Shown: positions 34,777 to 46,534, counted from the stretch's first letter. The stretch: DNA of 64,000 nt from Pisaster brevispinus (GCA_023634235.1 JAMKCF010000009.1:5704001-5768000); one strand, 5' to 3'. Numbers and translations: made by a program. Notes: generated by a model not told the origin, from the sequence alone.

Positions 34777-35089
34777 GTGAGTTCAAATCGACAGAGAGTT
34801 CTTTATCCTGTTTTTTTTTTTATTCAGTTTATTTGATGTCTCTTTCAGTCATGTGGCTGGAACCAACCTAGCCTAGTTTGCTGTGTGTTTATGGAGAGAG
34901 CGTAAAGCCTCAAGTGTTGTTTTTACTTATTTGAAGAAACGTGATTTGTTTGGTTACAATTTAATACTGTTAATTACACAGCTTTTATATAGCGCTTGAT
35001 CTTCAAGCGTCTCGTCTCAAAGCATTATTTTGTGACAGTTATGCAAAGCTGTTTTAAGACCTATTACATACAGTGCTATGTGAGGTGCT

Positions 35090-35252
35090 GCAGCGCGATC
35101 TTCAGCCTACGTGCCAGAAACACCGGGTGAGCCCCCTGTCTTTAACAATGAATGTACTGGGCTGATTTACGCGCGTTACACAACACACCGGACATACAGG
35201 TCAAAACCATTATAGTTAAGTGTCCTTCTCAAGGATATGAGTTCTAGAACCA
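35090..35252 (-). mobile_element. SINE remnant, reverse
   Basis: 'cgcgttacacaacacaccgg' and 'agtgtccttctcaaggatat' correspond to the reverse SINE at 58995-59185. Confidence 0.65.
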
Positions 35253-35253
35253 G

Positions 35254-35394
35254 GGGTGGATTTCACAAAGGGTTAAGACTAGTCTTATCTCAAGTTAGGA
35301 TGAGTTACTCATCCTAACTTAGGACTAGCCTTAAGTTTTTAATAACTCCTAGGACTAGTCCTAAGTTAGGACTATCTTTGTGAAATCGACCCCA
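35254..35394. repeat. Palindromic foldback (tttcacaaag type)
   Basis: Ends tggatttcacaaag and ctttgtgaaatcgacc are inverted. The interior is built of repeated cctaacttaggactag motifs in both orientations, so nearly the whole 140 bp can fold on itself. Confidence 0.85.
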
Positions 35395-35573
35395 GGAGCA
35401 TTAGAGCATCAGAGTGCTGCGTTATGAACACCGCACAAGACTTCAATTGCTAATTTGAAATGAGTGGCTTAAAAAAAAGTGTTTCAGATTTGTGAACAAG
35501 TATTTAATGCTTATTAATTGCATTTATTTTTTAGATACACCTCTAATTTCAAATCACTCTGCTTCCCTTGTAG

Positions 35574-35799
35574 ATGGAACACTGTGGACTACCAGCTTAC
35601 TGACACCGTTCTCCTTTTTGAGAAATCATGGTTACTATGGCTACAGTTTGAGGAGAAGCACGATGAGATTCAGTCCTGGCTCAGTGGAAAAGAGAGGGAC
35701 TGCGAAAATGCAATGGCCATCCCAGATGAGTCGGACACAGTGATAGATCCAATGTCAGATACAGTGACAGAAAGGGAGGGGCAACTACTGGCATGCAAG
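35574..35799 (+). CDS. SYNE1: Nesprin-1-like exon 15: spectrin helix C and next helix A
   Basis: The exon has 226 nt, entry phase 2 and exit phase 0, acceptor gcttcccttgtag and donor AAG|GTACAG. It opens RWNTVDYQLTDTVLLFEKSW (helix C) and continues LWLQFEEKHDEIQSWLSGKE (helix A). It ends with the acidic Ser/Thr-rich turn DESDTVIDPMSDTVTEREG, longer than usual between helices A and B. Confidence 0.94.
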
Positions 35800-36616
35800 G
35801 TACAGTCATCTCTGGTTTTCACTGATACATAATATAAACAAAATATAAAAGTCACAGTTATTTGAAGTTAGACTGTCCATTCGAATAATCATACAAACTT
35901 GTCAAGAAGGTATCATAAATAGTAAAAGTGCCTCCAGTGTGTCTGACCTTGTTTCTCCTATCAGGGTGTTTGAGCTTGAAACCAGGCTTTCTGCTTCTTC
36001 TCTCCCATACACTCTTGCCTTGCTGAGATGTGTAACAAAGAGCCACTCCAACAGCTTTATTCCACCTTCTGCATCTCTTTGGAACCTCTTGCCTGGTGCA
36101 TGTTTCCCTCCATCCTATACAATCTAGACTGTTACAAGAAGAGTTCTATTCCTACCTTCAGCTCCCCTGAGTTATTTTCATCTTAGACGTTTTCTTCTTG
36201 TAGCCCCTCTTACCATGAGTGGCTTTTAGCCTTGCTTGGGGCGAATTAGCATAAATGAATAAAAAATGATAGCGATAAAGTCATTCTTCTGCCCTGCTGG
36301 CCTTATTGGGGTTATATTACCCCCAATATAATGACTTGCACCTGATGTAGTTAATAACATTTTAACTTCAAGAATATGGTGCAGCAGTAGGTAAAGATGT
36401 CATTGTTAATAGGTCTTTAAGTAGTTAGTTCTTAGTGGGTTCTGGTCATTATTTCTAATTGGACCCTTTATCTATAGTATTTTCTTATTAAAACTGGCAA
36501 GGCATCCTCATCGGGACTGATGAAGAAAATTCTGTTTGCAGTGGTCTTTAGTTTGTACCATGTTCTGTTGAAGAATTTTGTTAAAGATTTTTTTTTTTTA
36601 CTTTACGAATAAACAG
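35800..36616 (+). other. Intron 15 with LINE 3' end
   Basis: Its centre is the LINE fragment at 35940-36252. The last 300 bp show no recognised feature apart from poly-T before exon 16. Confidence 0.82.
35940..36252 (+). pseudogene. Decayed LINE reverse-transcriptase 3' end
   Basis: The plus strand reads HSNSFIPPSASLWNLLPGAC then FPPSYTI and a stop. This is the SFIPxxxxLWNxLP...FPxxYN signature of a non-LTR ORF2 C-terminus. A later frame reads VAPLTMSGF and stop. It is truncated and broken. Confidence 0.72.
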
Positions 36617-36745
36617 AACTTGCTTGAAGAGTTGTCATGTTACTATGAGATTGAGACGTTACGCAGCCTGGTAGATCAGCTGACCAGACATATGGACGGA
36701 ACCACAGCCAATAACATCTCCTCAAGAAGACGAGTGCTCTCCCTG
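36617..36745 (+). CDS. SYNE1: Nesprin-1-like exon 16: spectrin helix B
   Basis: The exon has 43 codons, phase 0/0, donor CTG|GTAAGA. The acceptor 'acgaataaacag' lies just after a poly-T tract (36589-36600). It encodes NLLEELSCYYEIETLRSLVD, then QLTRHMDGTTANNISSRRRV. The reading fits helix B to the start of C. It is one of the more divergent exons, and its assignment rests on phase and splice sites as well as composition. Confidence 0.9.
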
Positions 36746-37153
36746 GTAAGATTGCATTCTTCTTAGAATAAAAGGGCCCTCTGATTGGGTGCTTTGGGCT
36801 ATAAAAGTGTTCATTATGAAATTAATATGGTTGGAAAGATGTTTTAAAAGTAGGATATGGTGATTCAAACATATATCCCTCGACATTGTGTGGTTTTCCT
36901 TTTACTTCGTGCACTAACAAAAGCGCGCCATTTTGTGAAGTCAAAATTTTGGTTCTTTATACAGTATACAATGTACACTTTATGATTTGTACCTTTGTAT
37001 TAAATATTCCTCTGATGTTGCTTGTTATGTGCTGCGCCTCTGAATGGGGTCTAGTACATCAGTTAGATGGCACATTATAAATGCCCATAAACTTTTTTCC
37101 CACACTGGTTAGGCAATTAATCACGACAAAAAGTGTTTTTTCCCTGTACACAG
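36746..37153 (+). other. Intron 16, mostly family-M repeat
   Basis: 408 bp, of which about 195 bp is the family-M repeat. Confidence 0.8.
36770..36965 (+). repeat. Dispersed repeat, family M copy 2
   Basis: Inverted relative to 6710-6965; includes tgattgggtgctttgggcta and ttgtgtggttttcctttta. Confidence 0.75.
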
Positions 37154-37351
37154 AAACAAGAGAGCCTCTGCAAGTCACTCAAACGTTTCATCAAGACGCA
37201 AGAGGCAGATCTGAAGATGCAGAAGCAGTTCAGAGAGAGGACACAGACGATGCTGGGCTGGCTTGAGGATACCACCGATGTTATCAACATGGATGATCCA
37301 AATCAGTCCTCAGACGAGAAGTCGATACGAGATCGCATGACGCAACTTAAG
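37154..37351 (+). CDS. SYNE1: Nesprin-1-like exon 17: spectrin helix C and next helix A
   Basis: The exon has 66 codons, phase 0/0, acceptor ccctgtacacag and donor AAG|GTGAGA. It encodes KQESLCKSLKRFIKTQEADL, then FRERTQTMLGWLEDTTDVIN, with the helix-A Trp. It ends DEKSIRDRMTQLK, the start of the next helix B. Confidence 0.94.
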
Positions 37352-37790
37352 GTGAGATGATGAAAATAGACATTTTTGAGATTGCTGAGCTCAGTTGTCA
37401 TCTGTGTCTGCATGCACACTCACTGTGAAATTTGCCTTACAGCTAGAATTGCAGCACAGAAATGGCCTCAAAGCGGATGCACACAGATAACTACACACAC
37501 AGCATTCTCCACTGGGTTCTGTTACAATGGGAGGGACAGATACAGCCATTTTTACCCATGGTTTGAGATTCATTCAGTTGTTTCAAATAATTTTATTTCT
37601 TTCCAAGGATTTATGCAGCTTGCTTTGAGAACAAAACATACTGCAAAATGTGTGTTTACTTCCTCAAATTTAATGTGTTCCCGGAAAATGTATTGCTGTC
37701 AAGACTTGGAAATTAATATAAGTAACATGAATAATAGTTTATCTAAAATCAGACCGTTAAAATTGTTTAATCTTTGATTGCATCTTGCAG
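37352..37790 (+). other. Intron 17
   Basis: 439 bp with no recognised element. Confidence 0.8.
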
Positions 37791-38093
37791 GAGGTGATGG
37801 TTGCATTCAGTGGGCACCAGTCAGAGCTCAACTCATTGAATGAGATGGGTTACCGGCTAAGTCTCAACCGTCCTAATGCAGCAGACCTCTGCTCTGTCAA
37901 CAACAAATGGAACGCCCTCTTTGGGCGAGTTTGCGAGAAGTTCCGTCGTCTTCAAGGAGTCCTGCTCCAACAGCAGAGCTTTGCCCAGAAATGCACCTCA
38001 TGGAGTAACTTCATCGAGGAGACCGAGAAGAACCTGGCTGTGGTGATTGCAGGAAGCTACTCTGAGCTGCAAGATCAACAAAAAGTTTATGAG
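37791..38093 (+). CDS. SYNE1: Nesprin-1-like exon 18: spectrin repeat
   Basis: The exon has 101 codons, phase 0/0, acceptor gcatcttgcag and donor GAG|GTAGCG. Helix B is EVMVAFSGHQSELNSLNEMG, helix C DLCSVNNKWNALFGRVCEKF, and the next helix A QKCTSWSNFIEETEKNLAVV. It ends SELQDQQKVYE, which leads into the block of clear human nesprin-1 identity. A tRNA-derived SINE in reverse orientation starts about 60 bp past the donor. Confidence 0.95.
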
Positions 38094-38701
38094 GTAGCGA
38101 TACCTTGCTCTCAAGAAAATTATTTTTTTACAAATAAAGCTTATTTTGGGGTTAAACAAAGAAAAATTGACTAAAGCGGGATTTGAACCTACGACCTCTG
38201 GATTAATGTGCAGGTGTTTTACCAACTGAGTTATCTAGCCCAATGTTAGCGGTCTCCCTTTTTGTCAATGTCTTTGTTCTGGAGTGCCAGTCAACCTGTT
38301 AAACTGTCATAAAGCCAGGAATCACACCCAAGTTTATGATACTACCTGGGAAGCGGCAGCATAGGTAATAAAACTATTGCTTGACAAGCCAGTCACTGTC
38401 AATTGCCTGAAATGTTCATTGGGTTGCCAGCCCAATGTGGACTGCTGCTCAAAGTTTGTATATCTAATTACTCACCAATGAACTTTTTTATATGTTGTCA
38501 AATAACTTGGGGCAAAAAGAAAACAAAACAAAACAAATGCCACCTACCAATTTATAATACTGTAATTGAATACATTGATTGATTTTTTTTTTTCTGTTGG
38601 AAGCTAGCATCTGCTTTTGTCAATAAAGCGATGTAGAAATTCTCAACTAAAGCAAAGAATGAAAACAGAAATTGAATGATCCTTATTGATTTTGTCGGCA
38701 G
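38094..38701 (+). other. Intron 18 with reverse SINE
   Basis: A family-4 SINE in reverse orientation occupies its first third. The rest is plain intron. Confidence 0.82.
38150..38345 (-). mobile_element. tRNA-derived SINE, family 4, reverse
   Basis: Reverse B box gggatttgaacc at 38178-38189, 'accaactgagttatctagcc' (A-box side) and a body with 'tctttgttctggagtgccag'. The body matches 51085-51270 and 59316-59445. Confidence 0.85.
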
Positions 38702-38895
38702 CTGTTTGAATCTGAAATCTTCAACCGCCAGCAAATCTTGTTCTCGATCATCAACGACGGTCAGCGGATGGTACAGGAAGGAGACCTGGATGACCCAGAC
38801 GAGTTTAAACATCAACTGGATCAGCTGAGCGAGCAGTGGCAGAGTGTGATCCGCAGGACGGCCGTCAAGAAAGATGACATTGAGAAGAACATCAG
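38702..38895 (+). CDS. SYNE1: Nesprin-1-like exon 19: helices B and C, strongly conserved
   Basis: The exon has 194 nt, entry phase 0 and exit phase 2, acceptor ttgtcggcag and donor CAG|GTAAAG. LFESEIFNRQQILFSIINDG and QLSEQWQSVIRRTAVKKDDI parallel human nesprin-1 (FNRQQILHSII-, NQWQGVIRRA-). From here to exon 27 the human protein can be followed nearly without gaps, which fixes the paralogue as nesprin-1 rather than nesprin-2. Confidence 0.96.
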
Positions 38896-39643
38896 GTAAA
38901 GCCTCTCTGACTGCCGTGCCAAGGTGTTAATTGCCTTGGCTGGTTTTCAGATTCTCGCATTCATACGAAAAATACCAACTTTGACAGAAGCTTTTAAATT
39001 ATTAAATGACATTAACATTCTTCAGATTTCTGTTTTTGTGTTATTTAACGACAGAAACCATTTTAAAAACATCCTAATTCCAAATAATTTTGTGTCAGTT
39101 TAAAACAAAATAGAGCATCTAAGATTAACCTACACATCCATGGACAAATGCCATCGCTTTCATTTGAAGATACCAGAGATGCCAGAGTTTGAGTCACCAC
39201 TCCCTACTGATCAGTAAATTGCAGTTCCAGTACACACGGATTAAAATTTTGTATTGAAATATTGAATGAAAATAGAAAAATGCAGAACAATAACAGGAGG
39301 AAAACTACACGAGGCTCTATGAATATATCAGCAGCATCAGGGCATAAAGTTGTTACTCAAGCATCATCAATAGACCCCTTGCATTGGCTGCCATCTCTGA
39401 GGTCAAACGATGGAAACGGAATGGGCACAACTCTCAGCCAATGATAGGTCTTCATTGACCTCAGTGAGGGCGCTGTTTGGGTCTTGTGACGTCATATGCA
39501 AGGGGTCTATAACAGTACTTTCCTGTTTGAATGATCCTAGCCCAGGATCAATGTAGCTGGAGGTAGAGCGTGGTTGCCTGCTCTGCAGCTGAACATTGAT
39601 TGATTGATTGATTGAGTTTGGATTTGATTTGTCTGATATTTAG
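38896..39643 (+). other. Intron 19 with TIR element
   Basis: It holds the GACCCCTT-type element at 39370-39510 and a (TGAT)n tract just before exon 20. Confidence 0.83.
39370..39510. repeat. GACCCCTT-type TIR element, full copy
   Basis: The ends atagaccccttgcat and atgcaaggggtctat are perfect 15-bp inverted repeats; the TA at each end could be a target duplication. The interior holds 'cagccaatgat' and gtgagggcgctgttt. Confidence 0.88.
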
Positions 39644-39776
39644 AGAGTGGCTGGCATATCATCAAATGTTGAATAAGATGCAGGAATGGCTAGATGAGAT
39701 AGAAGAAGAGGTTAAAACCTACGAGATCACAACAGCTCCACTCCAGAGAATCAGGAGCCTTGCTGACCAGGCAAAG
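39644..39776 (+). CDS. SYNE1: Nesprin-1-like exon 20: spectrin helix A
   Basis: The exon has 133 nt, entry phase 2 and exit phase 0, acceptor gtctgatatttag and donor AAG|GTAATC. It encodes REWLAYHQMLNKMQEWLDEI, the linker and helix A, followed by EEEVKTYEITTAPLQRIRSL. A (TGAT)n microsatellite lies just upstream of the acceptor, at 39597-39615. Confidence 0.95.
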
Positions 39777-40294
39777 GTAATCTCACCATTGACTTCTTTA
39801 TCTTTGACATTGGGGCTTCACCTATGAACCTACTTCTGAATGCCAGACTGATAACCTACTTCTAAAGTCCGTGTAATGACAATGTAGGGTTAAAATTGTT
39901 ACACCAATAACTGACTTTCAGATATGTTCATTTCTTGCCTCATGATGTAATGACCGATCACATCTACTGCTGTTTCACCAAAAGCCCAATCTAAATCCAG
40001 CATGATAACAAACCCACGTTATAGATTTATCAAGACACTAGCTGCTCTTTTTGTTTGCTGCCTTCTATGATTCTTACACACTGATTTCATGTTTGTTGAA
40101 CTTGTATCAGATTTTGGTTTTCTCTTATGGAAAGGTTTTGCATACAACGAGAGAAAAAAGAAAAGGAAACGAGGGCCAAGTTTAAAATATCATTTTGTAT
40201 TATGTCATCCAGTGTATGCACTGGCCGGGGATGTCAAACCTGTACGAGAACTGTTTTCTTATAATATCAATGCATTCTTTTCTTTATTTCAAAG
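39777..40294 (+). other. Intron 20
   Basis: 518 bp with no recognised element. Confidence 0.8.
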
Positions 40295-40930
40295 GGTACC
40301 CTGAAGTCAGTTGAGTTCCAAGAAACACTTTACCTCTCCCTGAATGATGCCGGTAAGTCCCTCCTGAGAAACTCGGCCCGTCCAGCTGCCGAAAAACTCA
40401 AATCAGAACTCACCAGTGTGCAAAAGAACTGGCATCAGGTGACCACCGGTCTGCGCAAGAACACTCAGCATCTCGAGGGGATCATCGGGGAATGGGAGGA
40501 CAGCGATCAGCTGATGGACGAAATGCACACTTGGTTGAGGACTAACCGGAAGGTCTTGAATCAGCCTTTGCCCCAGGATTATGAAGAGCTCCAGAAGGGA
40601 CTGGAAAAGTGTAAAGAGATCGAGAGCTCCTTCGACGCTACGAGTAGTAAGTTGGATAAACTCAGACAACATGAATGTGACCTTCAGCCCACTGTCAGTC
40701 CCGATGACATGGCCGTCCTGAGCGAGCGCATCGCGCTACTCACCAAACAGTGGGATGAGATCCACCATCAGACCCGCCAGCGCCGTCGACTAATCACAGA
40801 CAGGCTTAGTGAGTGGATAGTATTCACAGAGAGGTACAAGGAGTTTTGTGATTGGCTGACGCAGATGGAAGTCAAGATTGCACAGAATGGAGAGCACAGC
40901 ATCGAAGATCTGCTGTTGAAGTTAACTGAG
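40295..40930 (+). CDS. SYNE1: Nesprin-1-like exon 21: 636-nt exon with two spectrin repeats
   Basis: This is the largest exon, 212 codons, phase 0/0. The acceptor is tctttatttcaaag and the donor GAG|GTGAGA. It covers TLKSVEFQETLYLSLNDAGK (helix B), VQKNWHQVTTGLRKNTQHLE (helix C), MDEMHTWLRTNRKVLNQPLP (helix A), SERIALLTKQWDEIHHQTRQ (helix C), and YKEFCDWLTQMEVKIAQNGE (next helix A). The last piece is nearly identical to human CEWLTQMESKVSQNG. Two full repeats without an intron contrast with the 40-110-codon exons around it. Confidence 0.97.
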
Positions 40931-41284
40931 GTGAGATATATTTGCGTGTCTTTTTAGTATCACAGGAAGATGTAATATTTGATTTTTGTAAGGTCATTCA
41001 AATATTCTTGCTTGTTACGAATGTATATCGAAGAATATACATGTGAAGTGCTCATTCTGCAGGTGCTCGTGTATGTTCAGGGAGAATTTAAGGAGTTTTT
41101 GAAATTGTGAATTATGAAAGAACTGGCTCTCCTGTTATGATCTAGAAAGCCAATGTGTAACAATTAATACTTTCACAATTGCAACTAGTGAAAAAGTACC
41201 AGACCTGATACCTCACAGAGGCAATTGGCCCCCATGCCCCACGGTGCCCCTTGAAATTTCTCAGTAAGTCTCCCATAGAGATGC

Positions 41285-41365
41285 CCTTTATTGACCCAAT
41301 TCATCTGGTGTCATCATCACAATAATCCTGGTGTGGGCCATTTTGGGAGTCAATGTCCCTGTTCA
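41285..41365. repeat. Dispersed repeat, family L copy 2
   Basis: Same order of motifs as 16840-16915: gacccaattcatctgg, gtcatcatcacaat, ccattttggga. Confidence 0.7.
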
Positions 41366-41739
41366 CACACTTACCATAATGTTGACGTTCAATCAAGTGA
41401 GTTCAAAAGCAGAATCATAAAAACCTATTATTGCGAAAATGGTTTTTTTAAATACTGCATATTTCTACCAGTAAATCTGCTGGTACCAGCGTGTGTAAAC
41501 TTCTTTTGGGAGGAGTGGTGGATCTGATGTTTTTTCGACGTTTCAAACAGTATACCCCGCTTGTCTTCAAGAGAGTGCTCATCTTCAAAAGAGATTTACA
41601 TATTGTTGTATCTACTAGTTTACTATTAACAGTCGTTTCCTGTGTTATCCACACCATGCAAATTTTCAAACATCACTTACTGCATGCTTTGTAAATGTAT
41701 GCAGCTTGCTATTCACCTTGACATTGGGCATGCACCCTC

Positions 41740-41830
41740 AGAACTGCTGTGGTCAAGTGGTGAGACTGCAGGACTTGCAATCGCATGGTTGTGGGTTCGA
41801 AGCTGGCCAAGCTAACCGCTGATTTCACAA
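41740..41830 (+). mobile_element. Decayed tRNA-like SINE head
   Basis: 'ctgtggtcaagtggtgagac' resembles a tRNA D-arm and 'gggttcgaagct' a damaged B box. Confidence 0.5.
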
Positions 41831-42424
41831 TGGCTAGAATAAGTACTCTTGTTAAGCTACTGAATCACAATTTATTGATTCGTGCTGTATGAAATCATAG
41901 ACGCTAAACCAGTATTTGTATGGGAAAGATTGGCTGTTGCCTGCTATTTCCCCTTGTTGGAGCTTTGCAGAGTTCCCTGTTGGGAAAAACATCTAAATAA
42001 ACAAACAAAGACAAATTTCTAGATTTGTTCATGTTGGGATGACGTGTCTGACTTGATTTTCTTGTATATGAAGAGGTCATCAAAATATCTAGCCTCAAAC
42101 CTTCCCAATTACTAATTTTCATTCTGCTTTGATAAAATTCTATGCTGAAATTATTTCTCAGCATGACTGGTTTAGGAAGATTTATTGTCCAGTTGAGAGT
42201 GGGCTCAGTTTGTATTGTCAAGGTTCAATACACAGGTATGGACAGTATTTCATATTCAATTTACAGTGGGCACACACTGTAGACCATGAAAGTTTTAAAA
42301 AGATGAAGGGACTGAAAGTGCTGTGCAGTTATCAGTTGTGGAGGATCTGAACACAGTGTAGGTGGCGTGACAACTAACAGGTTTCTTAGATGGTGCTTTA
42401 GCAACCCCCCCCTTCCCCAATCTG

Positions 42425-42600
42425 ACATACACTGTGGTATGGCGGGCCTGGAATTTCATATTTGAGAGGGCAAGGCCATTTTCATTGTGCAAGCCATTTG
42501 AAAAAAAGTCTGTGGGAAATTTTTGAGTTGGCACCAAGGCCCATACCAGAGGCCATGGTCTCCGTGCCTCAGTGTTATTCCAGACCAGGAATGTAGTTTC
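42425..42600. repeat. Dispersed repeat, family J copy 1
   Basis: Shares tttgagagggcaagg, ccattttcatt, 'gtctgtgggaaa' and ggcaccaaggcc with 61430-61610. Shorter relatives lie at 41195-41285 and 44725-44870. Confidence 0.72.
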
Positions 42601-45600
42601 AATATGGAACACATGTGAGACAAAATTTGGCATCACGAGTTCATGGTGAATTGATTTCTTTGGTTGATCAGTGCTCAATTTCTTTGGAGTTTTGGGCACA
42701 AATCTTCACTGTTGACGTGAAATGTACTTCCCTCCATATTCACATCTTATGGAATGGACTTTGTTTGCTTACAGACTCAACAAAAAAATACGATATGCAC
42801 AAATGTATTAACTTCATTGTTTGTGTGTTTCTTTTTCCAATAAGATATTTTTTTAAATATCTTTCAACCAAATTGAGTTTTTCCAAGTTCATAGTAAATA
42901 TTTGTTTTCCCCCATTTCTTACAATATTTAAAATCTGATTTATGTACTCACCTTTTAGACAAAAAGAGTAGATATTTTGAGCGTTTAAGTGGGTCTTTTT
43001 TTAGAGGTAAAAGCTTTTGATTCAACCGGATTGTAAACATATCATTTGAGATATAAATTGATCCATCTCTCAGTGCAATTTGGAGATACAAATGGAGATG
43101 GCTCATTCACCCGTGACATTTATAATTTATACTTCACCTTTATTTCTTCTCAAGCACCTCCCTCGGGGCGCTTTCCAGTCAGTATGCTCAGTTTTAATTC
43201 TCAAACCATACATTTCAGGGGAACAATAATTATACAGTGTTGGCTCAAGCAAGGTGTTACAAGTAACCAATTGTGAACACAAAATATGGTTTGACCCTTT
43301 CACTTTCACTATTTTTCTCAAATAGTATTCTTTCTGCATACCGATGTGGTCGGTTTATTACGAGGGATTTTTTTTTATTGTGTGTGTGCACAAGGTTATT
43401 CTACACTTTAAAACCCTAGATAATTACAAAATGACCAAAGTACGGGCAGTGTTTGCCACAAGGCTCACTGCTCAGGATTCTCATCATGCTAGGTTTATGT
43501 GGGTAACTATTTACATGTGTTTCATTCTTTTTGGAGGACTAGCAAAAGAGTACAATAGTATCTCAATATTCATATTGATTTTTGTTTCAGTTCTTCAGAC
43601 TCTTGGATGTCGGGTAACCTTTTTAGCTAACTGTTGTTGTTTTTTTTGTAAGGTATGTGTTTTTGCAAAAAAAAAAATAATAATGGCTAGATGTTTGACC
43701 CAAGCAGAGTCTTTCTCAAAGGCTAAAAGACAACACAACAAAAGCAGGTATAGTAAGTGCTACCAAAGCAGGTACACTTAGTGCAACAAAAGCAGTCAAG
43801 TGAATAGAAATGAAAAGAGAGGCAATGAGTCAATCTGCATGTAACTTTTCACTTCTAAATCCTTTTTTTTTGTTAACATACATTTTTGGAAAAGTGTGAA
43901 TGAAAGATGCTCAGCCTTTCAGTCACACTTTTCTCTGCTGGGCAGCAAAGTTTGAAGCAACAAAGTTAGATTCAAAGTGTTTGTCAATAATCCTTTGACC
44001 TGTGTCTCATTTCTGTCAATTTATAGCACTTTGGAATAAAAAATAGTTTATCTTCTCTTGGGTCTCCTTGATGGGGATCAGTATACATTCCCAACGTGTT
44101 TACCCAAAAGGTACAACTTTATCAAGTTCAATTAATAGAAATCTCCGAGCGCTCACACAAAATCATGCATCTTTGACCAGAGAGCGTGACTAGAGCTTTG
44201 TACTGGCATTCCCTTTAGGCCTGTGTAGCATCAATAGGAGATTGAATTTCCTGTGCATGTACTTAGTTCTGTTGCTGTTGCTGCCGAGTGAGGTATTCTC
44301 AGTGGCTCAGTATGCGTACACCAATTCAAGATGTACACTGGGGCAGCCATTTTGAGTATTTTGGTCTTGGTGGAAGGGTCATTGGTTAATTTGAAGAATG
44401 GAGTATACTTGTGGTGCGTTGGATTCTAGGAGTCATGTCTTGATGACGAGGACTAGGTAAGTGTCCGAGATGATGCCCAGTGTTTGTAGTTCACCTCAAT
44501 AGATGTCTTCCACAGTGTGCACAACCTGCCTGAACTTGTGTGTAAAGTCTATGGAGAATATTGGTTCTTCTTTGTTGATGATTTGTTGTTTAATGTTATC
44601 TTCCATCTATGCCTGTCTGTTTGTGGATAGATCACTCTGCCGTACCTCAGAATCAAAGTCCAAATATTTTCAAAGCTAAATCAAACAAACTGTTGTTCAT
44701 GCTCGGTACGGGAATGTCAGACCTGATACTTTGTTCTTGTACGTGCAAGGCAGTTTTACATTGGTAAAAGGCGCCTCTTAATTCATAGGGCACCAAGGCA
44801 GTTATGACCACGGGGGCATGGAGGCAATTCACTCCATTGCCTCTGTGCAGTATCAGCCCTAGAATGCTGTTCTGCTACATGTTTTCTTCTTCCATTCTTT
44901 AAAGAACTTTTAAGGAATCAAATTGTCAACAAGTTTAGTTTATTGCAAGAGTAAGGATTTTTGTAAATTTTTTTAGTTGAAGAAAAACATTTGCAGTTTG
45001 TGAATGATAAACTGAATGAAGAATTTTATTACATATTTAAAAAAAAACATGAAATAGTTGTTAAACTTCTTGTCAGATATAAACTTTGTAGATAACCCAC
45101 CCATGCAGCTGGCCTTGTTTGAAGCAGAAACTCAGTTTTGAGTAATTTTTGGCCTTGATCCCTAATTTATGTACCTGACCAGCTCTACCTGTAAGCAGAT
45201 GATGTATAACTGCCATGCATCATTTCATAGAGCTGTTACGCTCATAAACACTGACTGACTGCTGGTATCCAAATTACATATTCTTGCACAAATTTCCCAC
45301 TATAAGTGTACTATAACACAAGCTTTATCTGTGGATCTCCTGTGAATAAATGGCAGTGGACTTTTGTTCGGAGTTGAGGGTCAAATCTTATCTCTTGCAG
45401 TTGAAACTTTGTTTGGCTGTTGATTCAGTTTAACATTCAACAAATGTGGGTTAAGTGATGCCCTGCTTATAATGTTGACCATCTCTGAACGGTCCCACAC
45501 GAGTACCGATGGTGACAAGTGCATGATGTTGGTAATAGTGAGGCAGTTTGTTCAGCGTATGTAAGTAAAACTGTGGAACATGTCGATGTCAGAGTGCTTT

Positions 45601-45706
45601 TCCCAATGGAAGCATATTGCTGGTTGTAGTCAGGGCACTAGATCTTGATGTTTTTGGATATTTGGTATTCTTAGGGCCTGGGTTACTTGGTGTTAATGAC
45701 CTATAG

Positions 45707-45736
45707 GTTGTTGTTGTCGTTGTCGTTGTCGTTGTT
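45707..45736. repeat. (TTGTCG)n / (TTG)n microsatellite
   Basis: Three to four ttgtcg hexamers follow a ttg run. Confidence 0.85.
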
Positions 45737-45893
45737 TTGGGGTTTGGTTTTCTAATGAAATTTCAATTTTGTTTTGAATGAACCCAAGAATTAGCTTTCA
45801 TTTCAACATGCTAAAGTTTAGTTGCATCGTTTCCTACTCCATTTCCAACCCCTATTATTTTGATGGAAGGTTGAAATGAGATACTGGGACGAT

Positions 45894-45917
45894 TGGGGTG
45901 GTGGGTGGGGGTGGGGT
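45894..45917 (+). other. G-run cluster, possible G-quadruplex
   Basis: Four runs of three or more G separated by one to four bases (ggggtggtgggtggggg, then tgggg). Confidence 0.55.
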
Positions 45918-46296
45918 ATAGGTGGACACACCACTGAGGGAGTTATTTAGTAAATCAGGACATGTACCTCACCTCTTGGCGGATTAAGTCTAAAAGTCGC
46001 TGCATTGTCACAATGAAGTAACCTTGAAGAGATTTAATTCTATCAGGTTGTTTGGATTTGCCGTTAACTATTAACAATTTTGTGAAGATTGTTTGTAGTG
46101 ATCGCTTATTTGATTAGCTTGTAAGATTAAAAGAAATTTTAAAAAAAAACATTTATTGAGATGCTTTTTTGTATAAAGCATCGGACCCATGTTAGACTAT
46201 TTGTTGCTACTGACTGGGCCACCAAGTAATTTCCACATTCTTCTCATTATTGAAAAATAAAACAAACATCCAATATTAGCATGACAAATGCAAATT

Positions 46297-46534
46297 GACA
46301 TTTGAAGTGGTGTTAAGCTGCAACTCCATACAATTTGATGAATTTTCTATTAACTGTAGCGACTCAATATATCATATGACATTTGAAGTGGTGTTATTAA
46401 GCTTCAGTTCTATACAATATGATAAATTTTCTATTAACTGTAGCGACTCAATACATGACATTTGAAGTGGTGTTGTTAAGCTTCAATTCCATACAATATG
46501 ATGAATTTTCTATTAAATGTAGAGACTCAATATA
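46297..46534. repeat. Three tandem copies of an 80-bp unit
   Basis: Units start tgacatttgaagtggtgtt at 46297, 46377 and 46455, and each ends gtag(c/a)gactcaata. Copies 2 and 3 are closer to each other than to copy 1. Confidence 0.92.

Larger units (their letters stand above)
34777..35573 (+). other. Intron 14 with SINE and foldback
   Basis: It contains a reverse family-3-like SINE remnant (about 35090-35250) directly followed by a palindromic foldback (35254-35394). Confidence 0.82.

Noticed and set aside
42295..42699. 134-codon minus-strand frame
   Set aside because: It runs through a dispersed repeat (family J) and has no recognisable protein signature.
43344..43781. 145-codon plus-strand frame
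   Set aside because: It crosses poly-A and a repeat motif (family K); the hydrophobic look comes from T-rich codons.
46297..46534. CRISPR-like repeat array
   Set aside because: Units are directly adjacent with no spacers, and the genome is eukaryotic.
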